Shown one piece after another: positions 32,976 to 44,252 of a DNA stretch of 64,000 nt. Made by a program: the position numbers and the translations under genes. Location of the stretch: the NCBI GenBank assembly GCA_024195265.1, contig JAJLRJ010000004.1, positions 32,555,785 to 32,619,784 of the forward strand, read 5' to 3'. Below the pieces are notes generated by a model. The model searched no databases. It saw only the letters and a program-made list of their open reading frames with translations, and was not told the DNA's origin. This stretch comes from Dendrophyllia cribrosa (Eukaryota > Cnidaria > Anthozoa > Scleractinia > Dendrophylliidae). Position 1 is the stretch's first letter, and each line of letters begins with the position of its first letter.

Positions 32976-33845
32976 TGCTGTGTTCACATCGGCACCGAAA
33001 CATGTTTAGAGTAAACATGTTTCAAAGAAACTCGTTTCCCGCAAACATGTTTGTAATAACATTAGTTGCTAATTTCAAAACACGTTTCACGTCTGGTTCT
33101 ATAATTGACTTATACTGTTTTACGAAGTAGGCATGAGCTCGCATAAAATCTTTATGGTTACACATGAAACGAAACAAATAGAGCTCGAACTTGCTGTTGT
33201 ATTTTTGTGGTGTAAAGGGGCATTGCTTTGTTTTGGTCAAAATACACTAAATATATGACAAAGTACCATTGCTCAAACAAAAAATTGCTTTTAGAACACC
33301 AAGAAGATAATATCAAGTGATTTCTTCAAGGAAGAACAAACCATAATAAGTTTTTCTGCGATTTTTCCACGACTCTTGGGAGGAACTTGAAAAAATGGGC
33401 CAATTTCTTCAAGTTGCAATCCATTTCCATCCTGGCCATCCGCAGCCGCCAAAGATAACGAATACTAGTTTCTGTGTACTGGTAGAGTATTTGTTAACAA
33501 AACTGGACCATTATTTTAAGGTTTTCATTGAAACATGAAACAAATATGTTTTTGGCTTTTCAAAGTGATACTAAAAATAGGTGACAGTGTCCTTTTAATC
33601 GCACTTGTCAAGCTCTTCGGGAACGAAGGGTGATGCAGTGTTTGACAAGGAGACGACATTTGCCTAACGTGTTTCGTCTGGCTTAGATCGACACTACCTC
33701 GTGAGATGGTTTGAGTCATGCTCAGAATAAACATGTTTCGATCATGATTCGCGCAATGCGCCACCTGATGTGAACACTTTTCATAGTCAAACATGTTTCA
33801 TTCAGTTATCAGACTAAAAATATTACCCCTAGTATGAACACAGCA
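32976..33845. mobile_element. Harbinger-like non-autonomous element (870 bp)
   Basis: The termini are TGCTGTGTTCA and its complement. The flanking duplication is TTA (32973-32975 and 33846-33848). The interior has many AAACATGTTT palindromes and no coding sequence. Positions 33415-33600 also resemble 53985-54150, so a further repeat family is embedded. Confidence 0.6.
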
Positions 33846-33907
33846 TTATGTAAATAACCCCTTAGCTTAAAACCCAGACCTTCTCTTCCTACTCACTTAT
33901 TGGCGCC

Positions 33908-34068
33908 AATAGCCCAATTTCGACATATTAAAATTCAACTTGAAACAAAAGACATCACTACGAGGCTTAGGGGAATAAACCATATAAATCCCTACTATCA
34001 TTCTCCTTAGCCTCGCAGTGATGTCTTTTGTTTCAAGTCGAATTTTAATATATCGAAATTGGGCTATT
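33908..34068. mobile_element. 161-bp hairpin MITE
   Basis: Near-perfect ~65-base arms start AATAGCCCAATTTCGA, with a ~35-base loop. The duplication is not clear. Confidence 0.7.
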
Positions 34069-34608
34069 CAAGACGTAACCCGTTCCCAGGCTCTACTCGC
34101 TGTTCGTGTTCGACCACGCAGCCGATTCGCAAAAATTGACCGCATATAAGCGAGTCTAATTAACATCAAATTACCGCATGCAAGCGGTTAAAGTAGGCCC
34201 AATTCACCTACTGAGAATTAACGAAAATAGAGCTAATCTAAAAGTAGCTTTTGTCTTTCACTTGAACATTTTACATAAAGTAAAACTCCTTTTTTTCTGA
34301 GAAAAAGAAGGAAAAAGATCAGAAGGGTGTATGCCTCAAACCCGAGTCGTTTACTTCATAACTAATACCCATATCCACTATACCAACGAGTGCTAGCTGA
34401 CAGGAACTGTAATTTTTAACATAACTTTGTAACTTGATTACTTCCATCACGTGTTTACAATAATGTGTACTATTAAACAAATTAAACACAAGAAGTGATG
34501 AGGAGTCTAAAGAAAAGCAGAAATGCTTGAAGTAATAGACCCCTATTAACGGCCATTACATGTATGTTGTATGGTTGAATACTATTATTACAAATTAATA
34601 AAAAAGTA

Positions 34609-34842
34609 TTAACTAATCATCGATGGAAGTAATAGAGTGTAAAATATTGAGAAGAGGAATCGTTTATCATCGCTGTCATCGTCTTGTTTTGATAAAAGGT
34701 TTTGCTTTATACATTTTTTGAATGAGAAAACTGACTTTATGCACCTAGTTTGTTTGTCAATGCTGTTCCATATTTTGGGACCTTGAAATGATAAAGAATA
34801 TTGCCCTAGCCCGGATGATCTTCGGGGAATATGACAATCCAT
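34609..34842 (-). pseudogene. LINE reverse-transcriptase tail remnant
   Basis: The minus strand encodes SSGLGQYSLSFQGPKIWNSI followed by FSFKKCIKQNLL. This is the conserved end of non-LTR retrotransposon polyproteins (YSLSFQGPKIWN, then SFKK). The open frame is only 77 codons, so it is a 5'-truncated copy. Confidence 0.65.
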
Positions 34843-35159
34843 AAAATGACGTTATAGAGTTACCCATAACCATAAATGAAAGCTAACCGTTTCCAAATCA
34901 GTGCTTAATCCTAAACACTGCAGATCAGAGCTAAATTGGAGCTCTTTTCTCTCAGTTCTGGGGTTCTGTTCTCGTGTACGTCAGTCAGTAATATAAAGAA
35001 TACTATTGTTAGGTAAATAGGGCCTATTTTACTCGTTTGCATACGGTAATTTGACGTTAATTAGACCCGCTTATATGCTGTTAATTATATGCGAATCGGG
35101 TGCACCACGACAGGAATACATATGGGAAGGGTCTAGGCAGAAGATATCCTGATCACTCC

Positions 35160-35307
35160 CAGGGGCGTAGCCAGGAATTTTTCAGAGGTACGCACGACTA
35201 CTGTTTTCAAACACTCCCCCTACCTCCTCCCCCCCCTCAAGTCCCAAATCTTTCTTTTTTCCCCACTTTTTCAGGTACGCACGTGCGTACAGGTAGTTAC
35301 GCCCCTG
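35160..35307. mobile_element. 148-bp MITE with CAGGGGCGTA ends
   Basis: It starts CAGGGGCGTA, ends TACGCCCCTG, and is flanked by ACTCC on both sides (35155-35159 and 35308-35312). The superfamily is unclear because the duplication looks like 5 bp. Confidence 0.55.
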
Positions 35308-35729
35308 ACTCCCAACCCCGTTCCAAGGTATTCAGGAACATCCTTATCCCCAGATCCTCAACGCTAGATTTCCAGCCGTTTGAGGAGGTCCGGTTTTCAT
35401 TGTTCCCAGATGTGCGCGAAAGAACGCGGGCTCATGCAACGGCTGGAAATCGAGCCTACAGAGCCACATGTTCCGTTCGCAGCGGTTTAACGTGACGCGC
35501 GTGCGCAGTTCCCTCTTAATTCTGCAAACAAAATATGGAAATGTTGAATCTTTAACTGAACGGCAACGCAAGGTTGTTTTTGAAACTTCACTTTTTACGT
35601 CTAGTATCCGTGTAACAATATGTACCTGTTAGCTAATAATTTTATTGGCATTTAATTCCGTGTGTCTCTTCATTTATTCCAAAGCTACAAACTTTTGGTC
35701 CAAAAGTGAAGGAGGGTTTCGTGCTTGCA

Positions 35730-36605
35730 TCCCGCCGGCTACACAGGGGTGTTCCACTTGCTAAGACAGGGGTGTCCCGCTTGCCGAGACGGGAGTCTTC
35801 CGCCGGCAAAACAGGGATGTACTGCTTGCTAAGACAGAGGTGTTCCGCTGGTTAAGGGCCGATTTACACGGTACAACTTTGTTGCATGCGACACGCATAC
35901 AGCATGCTTACGACATGACTTGATTTACACGGAGTAATTCGTGTTGTACGCATGTCGTAAGCATGTTTTAAGCGTGTCGCATGCGACAAAGTTGTACCGT
36001 GTAAATCGGCCCTAAGACAGGGGTGTCCCGCTTGCTGAAACAGGGATATCCCGCTGGCTAAGACAGGGGTGTCGCGCTGACTAAGACAGGAGTGTCCCGC
36101 TGGCTAAGACTGGGGTGTCCAGCCGGCTAAGACAGGGGTGTCCCGCCGGCTAAACAGGAGTGTCCCAATGGCTAAACAGGAGTGTTCCTAATGGCTAAGA
36201 CAGGGATGTCCGGTTGGCTTAAACAGGGGTGTCCCGCCGGCTAAACGGGGATGTTCCGTTGGCTAAGACGAGAATGTCCCGCTTGCTCAGACAGGAGTGT
36301 CCCGCTGGCTAAGACAGGGGTGTCACGCCGGCTAAGACAGGGGTGTCACGCCGGCTAAGACAGGGGTGTCCCGCCGGCTAAGACAGGGGTGTCACGCCGG
36401 CTAAACACGAGTGTCCCAATGGCTAAACAGGAGTGTTCCACTGGCTGACAGGGATGTCCGGTTGGCTTAAACAGGGGTGTCCCGCCGGCTAAACGGGGAT
36501 GTTCCGCTGGCTAAGACGAGAATGTCCCGCTTGCTCAGACAGGGGTGTCCCTCTGGCTAAACAGGCGTCAGTTTCGCTTGCTAATACAGAAGTGTCCCGC
36601 TGGAG
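35730..36605. repeat. ~24-bp minisatellite (GGCTAAGACAGGGGTGTCCC-like)
   Basis: Thirty or so imperfect units around GCTGGCTAAGACAGGGGTGT, including higher-order repetition (a multi-unit block near 36130-36260 recurs near 36380-36510). It is interrupted by a MITE at 35856-36012. Open frames across it are meaningless. Confidence 0.85.
35856..36012. mobile_element. Harbinger-like MITE inside the minisatellite
   Basis: A 157-bp hairpin has arms starting GGGCCGATTTACACGGTACA and a TAA duplication (35853-35855 and 36013-36015). Removing it restores a normal minisatellite unit, so the insertion boundaries are secure. Confidence 0.8.
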
Positions 36606-38128
36606 AAGAAGGACGGGTGACTCTGGAAACGAGAATTCCTCGTTGATGCGCGTGAAATGGCACCTCCAACAAAAAGCTTATCAAACATTACAGCAAATTC
36701 ACAACCATTTGCTAACAGGCATCAAACAAAGGTGCATTTTCGAAATGGAGTCATATTCTAACAAGGGCTTGGTGTGGGTGCTTTCTTGTTTAAACCAAAA
36801 ACAACAATAAACAACGAAAAGCAAAAGGAAAGCAAATCCAGAATTTTGGATTTTAACTTGAACGTTAACAGAAAATACAAAGGAACGCATGGAACGAATA
36901 GATCTTTTTTTTGTGCGCATTAATTAAATCTTCAATCTTCTAGTTGAATCAGCAGAGGTGAAACTGTCGTTTTAGCGAGTTAGTTTTAAATAATGGCGAC
37001 AACTGAGGTTTAGTTTAGAGAAACAGAATTGTGTTCGTCCTACAACCGAAGTTTTCAGATTCCTCATTGAGTCTGTGCACACAAACAAACCATATATTAA
37101 AGTGAGATGAAATGTTAACGTCATTAAATTAAATTTAATCACATTTACATTTGATCTCACTTCATTAGACTGCTACGCGGCTCTCACACATTGTTCACTA
37201 AAATATTAAACTTTACTTTATTTGTCTCTGTTCTCTGCGTTATATCGCTTTGCTTTTTTTATTATTATCATTATAGTATAAATGTGTAAGCATTGTCATC
37301 ATAAACTGCTAAGAAAAGTGGAAACATTTTCCTGGTTAGCTTAATGGTACACTTGAGCATTTCACGATGAAAATGTTCCATATTAATTATGTGGGAAATT
37401 TAACATCATGTCCGTGTTTCGTTCCAAAGTGTGTTTTTCCTCGTTTTTTGTTTTCTTATTGAAAAGGAGACTTCGGGCAGAAGGTTTAACCGTCCTACTT
37501 CAAGTCTCCTTCACAATAATTTCTCCTAACAGGTCTTGAAATATTTTGATGACGATGTTAAAATCTAACGAACGCACCAGCACATTACAGCGACTACAAA
37601 ACCCACGTGTTTTTTTCTCTTCTCGTAACCATGACAACGCAGGAAGGGCAGAGTAAAAAAGTGGCTCGGCTGACTAAGTACCATATTAGATCGTCCTGCA
37701 ATCTTCGAGGATTCTCTCAGAGCTCGCGTTCTTCGGAAGAGCGGTTGCTGAGCAACACTGCTTTAGTTAAAAAAAAAAATGACCGCCTTTAAAAGAAAAG
37801 TAATTAAGATTGACATGTGTTATTGTGTGTAGTTTCTTATCTGAGAAGGAGCGAAGCTGTCTTTTTGCCATAGTGATGCCTTTTCATATCATAAATGATC
37901 CCTAACTTTGCCCCATTAAACCTTGCAACTCGGCTGCTTCTCGACTTAACATATCGTGCTGTACGCCTCAGAATCCAGTCAAGCAAAAAGTCATTTACGT
38001 TGATGGTCGATGTCTATCTTTTTGTGGAAAGCTAAGGTGATTTCCTTTGGAGTGATCATGATAAAAAGAGTGGACAAAACTTGCCCTCCCCTCCCCTCTG
38101 TTGTGTTAGTTCATTTTGCACATAATTC

Positions 38129-41100
38129 CTATGGCCTCCATTTAACGTCTCCGACGCCGTGGAACTGTCGTTTGAGTGACTGGGGATCCGACCAGCCGGA
38201 GTTAAGGTAGCTGTCATCTTCGTCTGTTTCCAGTTTCTGTGAAAACAAGTGCGTGTTGCATATCAATCATGTTAGAGCACAAGCTTTGTCACGGGCACAA
38301 GGCACAAGCATCTGAAGCATCACGCTCATGGAACAAGGCACAAGAGCACGGGCACAAGCTTTGTCAACGTATACTTAATTTGAAAAAAAAACTTGTTGTT
38401 GTTAAAAAAAAACTTGTTGTTGTTGTTGTTGTTGTTAGATATCAGTTATAATTATTAGGATGGTTAATCGATTGTAACAGGGGCTCTCCCAGAAGGGTTT
38501 GTCGAGAGTCCCCGCTCCATAATAATTATATTTAAGAGAGCAATGTAAAAGATTATTCTTGGGAGCAAATAAAAATGAATAAAATGAAAATAGGCCTTGT
38601 CAAAATCACAAATGGTGGTGATTAACATTCGTTCAACATTTTGTTGAATTAAATGTTGAACGCATGTTGAGACTGTTTGAACAGGTCTTTCAACATTGTC
38701 AGCTGAACGGTGTTGAAAGTGTCTTGAAATAAATTTGAGTAGGTTTAAACTTAAAGCGTCAAACGTCTGCCCATGACTTGTTTATAACAATTTAAGGTTG
38801 ACACCGACCTTGAGCTCCTCTTGTTTTCTATAAGCATAAGCCATCATTTGTTTCCGCTGTTCTTCACTGAACACAGGTTCTCTACTTGGTGGTCCCTGCC
38901 CTTTCTGCAACACAAGGATGCACAAATGTAACGGTTAATGGTAATGCGACAGACAACAATTGTCAACATGCATATCTTAAGGTGTTTCCTTCCAGTTTCC
39001 ATGCAGCCGCACCGAACATTTTTGAGCGGCCGTTTAACTAACTTCCCTTTATTGAATTAGTATGAAACTTACACAAAATATTGTACTTAGTTTGAAGTTT
39101 ATTAGAGAGTAACAATTTTGAAAATGGCATTTAAAATTTCGGAGATTAACGAGAAGCATTGAAATCACTTGAGACTAAATTCCGAGCGATTGTGATGGCA
39201 TCTACATGTAGAAGAACCAAAACTATTACGATAAACTATGGTATATAGCAAACAAAATATCTAAAAACTAGTAACTTTTGTCAAGCCGAATTTGAGTAAA
39301 TCGGAAAAACATTTCGAACTTGTGATTTTGCATGCGTATGAGCGCATCCATAAGTTGCTCAATTAACCTTATAAAAGTTTAATTTCTCATTCTCAAATTT
39401 ACGCCAAAATGTTTGTTTAGTGTATGAGATGAAACTATGAAAGTTTGAAAGCGTTTCTCACTTCAGTTTGGAAAATAGGAAACCATAGTTTTTTGACTGA
39501 GTCTTTAGGTAATATTGTAGTTTTAGCGCTTTTCTACATAATTTCAAAAACAGCGAAATAGAGTTTATTTTAACTTTTATCGTCGTTTCTTTGTTATATG
39601 AACAACAGTGTCTCGAAGTTTCATCTTGATTGAAACATTGCAACATGGTCAAACAAAATAATAAAGTTCACCTAAAACGCTTATAGGATAACATGTCTTT
39701 TGATCTCGCTTTATCTTTTTTTTAGTAACCTTTATTTAAGCACGATGGCTGTTTGATGTGTCTCACCTTTTGAAGCTTGCATACGAGTTTAGTTTTCTCG
39801 TTCTTTCCAATAAAGTCTTGAAGCTTTTTTCCTCGCTGAAGCTCCTTCCCAGCCCACCATAACTGGGTAGTGTTCTCATCCAAAACTTGGAGGGAGGCCT
39901 GGGAAAGATAAGATAACTTTATCTCAAAAGAGCAAAATGCCACATGTATGTGCACTGTTTTACCCGTAAGATTCAAAACACTTCAAGCCATTGTGGCTGA
40001 TTTGTTGAAAGATGCACTTTCAACGGCACGGCCTATCAGATTTGGATATACAAGTCATGTACAGTACAGTCAAACCTCAGTGACCACTTTTATAAAACAC
40101 CCATTCTTTTCCAGTCAAATTACTTGTCTTATAGTCGAAACCTCTCGTAAGCGGCTACAACCACTTTCAATGCTGGTGACTTGAATAGACCATTTTACAG
40201 TTGTGTGCTTAGTACCCTGGCCTTTGTGTGAAAGTGAGGCTGGAGTTGACATTGTTTTGATACAAACCTTCCTGCTTTTCATATGTTAATCATGTTAGTT
40301 AGCATAAGAACAACATGATTTATGAAAAGAAGGGAGGTTTCTATCAAAACAAGGTCAACTTCAGCCTCATTTCCACACAAAGGCCAGGTTACTAAGTAGA
40401 CAACTGTAAATTGGTCTATTGTTATAAACATGTACATGTATATTGTTTTTAACCTCAGTGGTAAGTGACCAACCGTCTATATTTTGATGTCGCTAGAGAC
40501 CCAAATTGAATAATGTATTACAGGACAACTCCAATAAAACAAACATTTTGTCCCTTGCATCAAAACTGTTATATGACACAATATTTTGCACTTATAGGTG
40601 CTTTGTACATTGAAATTACTACGTATAGCAGGGATGTAGCTAAGATATCCAACAGGTGGACTTTTTTTCATCACAGGCGGAAAATTTTGGTAAAAAAAAG
40701 AGAAAGAGTTAAGCAGACACAGTTTTCCAGGCAGAAAAAAAATCAAGAAAACTCAGTCTTCAGGCGGTTATTTTTTCCACCTTCCGCCTATTATTTACAT
40801 CTGTGTATAGGCTTTCACTTATATGATTCAAAGTTAAGACATCCTGTGGTCTAACCTCTTGTTAGGAAACCGACCTCCGGTAACCAACAACTTGGGAGAC
40901 AAGAGAGGTTGTAACATATTATACAACTTGTTTTGCAACAACTTTTGTAATGACACTGTATCTTTAATTCAATTTATTTACTTTAATGCACCCATCCACC
41001 AGCGCCATTTCCAGCTTGTATTTTTCACTTTGCTACCATTATATTAATATTCTTTTTCTTTTAGAACGGTCAAAAATGCTCAACATTGAGCGACAGACTA

Positions 41101-44100
41101 TGCGGTAAATAAATTAAATTGTATCTGGAGAAGAAAATGCATTTATCTAGTAACTCAAACCTCACCTGCGTCCTGACAAGTCTTCAGTATTTTCGAGCTC
41201 TTGTTTGACTGGTTCATGTGGAGGTAGTCCCATGGGATACACAATCATCACAGCTCCCTCATCTGATCAAGGGCATCTTTAACCACCTCAGGGGTCAGGG
41301 GAATATTTGCATCTACTTGCTCCTGCAGAATGGTTTCATATGGATAACACATTTTAACTCGTTTCAATTAGAGAGATTAGGGGCATGTTCATGGATATAT
41401 TTGGATGAAGATTGATATAAAGCAGTTTTCTGAAGTCAGAAATTTATTTTGTTTTGATTTCTACTGCATGTAAAAATGTATTTCTAAAAATTGTTTCAGC
41501 CATACAGCTGCTAGTTTTGGATGATATGACACTTTCTTCAAGAGCCACTATAGAAACCATCTGTATAATTATGTACATGTACATGTACTTTACAAAGGTG
41601 CTGCAATTAAGATTTAAACTCTAGACAATGAACATGAAATATTCTGTAGTATTAAGTAATAGACTAACATGTTACTAATACAGTTTTGCTTTTGCTTATT
41701 TCTTTACATTCTCCCTAATTAGCACAGTGGTACATGTAGTACATGTAAATACATTGGCCATTTTTTAAATACTTTGTAAGAGGGTCCTGAAGGAGGGTAT
41801 GGATCCCATTTCCCAGCCTTATTTTTGCTCAAATCCCAGTCCCAGCAGTGACATTCCAGAGAAATCCCAGTGTATGACTTAGTCCGGCTACTACTTAAAC
41901 AACATAAACCCTTTGGAAACGGCCCTTTCGAAACCTGTTCGAAACCCTTTGGAAACCGGCCTTTCGAAACCTGTTCGAAACCCTTTGGAAACCCTTTGGA
42001 AACCTGGTTTCACTAAATTACAACATTTGATAAGACATGTTTTTGTATGGAGGGTCACATATAGCTTTTTTTAAAGGAGGTTGACCATATTAATTTATTG
42101 GGATACTGTTGATATATATATTTGTTGTTGCTGTTGTTTTTACTGTTGACATTAGTTATAAATTTATTAATTAATTTTACTATTTCATTTTAGTTTTAGT
42201 TATTTATTTAAGTGCCTATGAAATGAAAATTTATTTTTTGATGTATCGAAGTTTCACCTTTTTAGACCTTGGAATAAAAGGTTTAAGTGTTAGGTACGAT
42301 GCGAAATGCTTTTTTTTATGGTCTCAAAGTTAGGTTGTTGGCGCTAAAAGTGGCTCCAATTTGTGCGCGGCCAAAACCAGTGTCATATTACACTGTGACG
42401 TAAACAGTTGTACAAACTGCTGCGGGAATATAGAGAACAAGAGAGCTGACAAGAGACGTCGCCAAAGGTGGACCAATATTATGTGGCGAGCGGCCTCAAA
42501 CATACGATATTTGAATTCTTCGATAACAGAGGGTGTAACAAAGCTTTATTTTGCTCCAGAGGAAAATAGACGGCGAAATACACGAAATTTGTTCGTCGAC
42601 ATCGGAAAGGGTACGTCAAGCGATGTTGTTTTCAATGAAAGTGCTTATTGTTAAGATTAATATTATTTTGCAAAAAGAAAATAACATTCCGGCCGGTGAG
42701 GCCGTTTAATCAAGCATAATTTTTCCAATCCATATCCTGTTTGGAAGTTCCTTCAAGCCTCGGCTCGACTGGAGAGCCGTCGAAGTCAGTGAGGCCTACA
42801 AAAATATACTGACTCGATCGGCACTGACTGGCGAGTAATATAAATGTTTATACGGTATTTCCGAATTATAAAATTCAAAGTGCAGCGCAAGTGTTCACTG
42901 GAAGGCGTTATTCTACGGAACATCTATCAAAAATCTACACGTACAAATGCTATTCGAAACAAAACACATCGCTGAATCATTGCGTGTTCGATCAGATCAA
43001 TTTTTATACAATGAAATATAAATCAGACATAAATGTAACACGATACTTTGAACTCACTTACAAGCCGCCAAGTGGTTAAAATTTCCAGAAACGATCAATC
43101 GCTGGCAAGACACTGAACTAAGAAGCATAATTATTACGTATATACTTGAGTTCAAACATTTTGAATAAATAAATAAATACGCTATCAAGGCACCTTTGCC
43201 GCTAAAAATTACACATTCACATTCAATTCAGCAAGCCGCCTGAAAAAAAACACTCGAATATGCAAACATATCAGTATAATTTAGAAACTTTCAACTAGCA
43301 AGCCGCCAAGACATATCCTTCGCATTGAAAAAAGAACTTTAAGTAGACGAGCGAATTGCCAAGCCGATAAAATAAGTTCATAACCTCACGCGCGATCAAT
43401 GAACTTCAGAGAAGACCGGCCGAGTCGCTAATGCGTTCGCGTTCGATAAACGTAGTCAACGAGCCACTAAAAAGAAATAACAAAAACGCCTCTGCGTTCA
43501 ATAAGCTTACAACTCAACTGGCGAACACTGAGACGCTGTGCTACTGAAATGTATACCTTTCATGTTCAATAATCTAAATGATCAAAGTCGTTCTTCATGT
43601 TCACTTCCTTCGCTCAAGCGGCACAGTTCGGTTCGTCTCGCTACGGCAAAACTACAGTGGACACGATCATTTCAGTTGATCAAGAGTGATCTGAAACTGA
43701 TCCTCTTCACCTTCAGAGGACTGTAAAGAAACAAATTAGGCGCTGTCTGACATTTGTACAGCCAAAAACGTTGGCAAAATGACCATCACGCTAAAGGATT
43801 CCAAGGGAATTATAGCGTAAACAAACCAATGTGTCATACTATTTACGTAATTTACGTCATCACGCACGCCCACTCGCCCCCAGGCTCTCCAAAAATTGGA
43901 GCCATTTTTTCAACCCAAGTGACGCATCTTCGAGGGGCTAAAAAAACCGATTTTCTTTCTTTTCCTCGGGAAATGATTATTGTTTTCGTTCTTTGGACAT
44001 AATAAACTAATGAAAAACGAAGAAAAAAATTCATTTCATAGGCACTTTAATGAATTATGTGATTGTAAAGCGCCATTGGGCTACAAGGAAATGGCGCTAT

Positions 44101-44116
44101 ACAAATTATACATTAC

Positions 44117-44150
<34 letters not shown>

Positions 44151-44219
44151 AACAAAAATATTGTTTTGAAGGGGCTTAAGCCTATCTTCATTAATATCTG
44201 GTACCACCAGTAAAAAAAA

Positions 44220-44252
<33 letters not shown>

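Larger units (their letters stand above)
31540..38128. other. Intergenic region between the lectin gene and CFAP298
   Basis: It starts with the lectin 3' UTR, which includes two diverged ~100-base copies of a CCAGGCAGG block near 31768 and 32025. The first clear AATAAA is at 32876, so the true poly(A) site is uncertain. Repeats and a minisatellite follow, listed separately. From 36700 to 38100 I see only a 10-bp hairpin at 37464-37511. Confidence 0.55.

Noticed and set aside
35730..36605. CRISPR array
   Set aside because: The units are contiguous, imperfect ~24-bp repeats with no unique spacers, in a eukaryotic genome.
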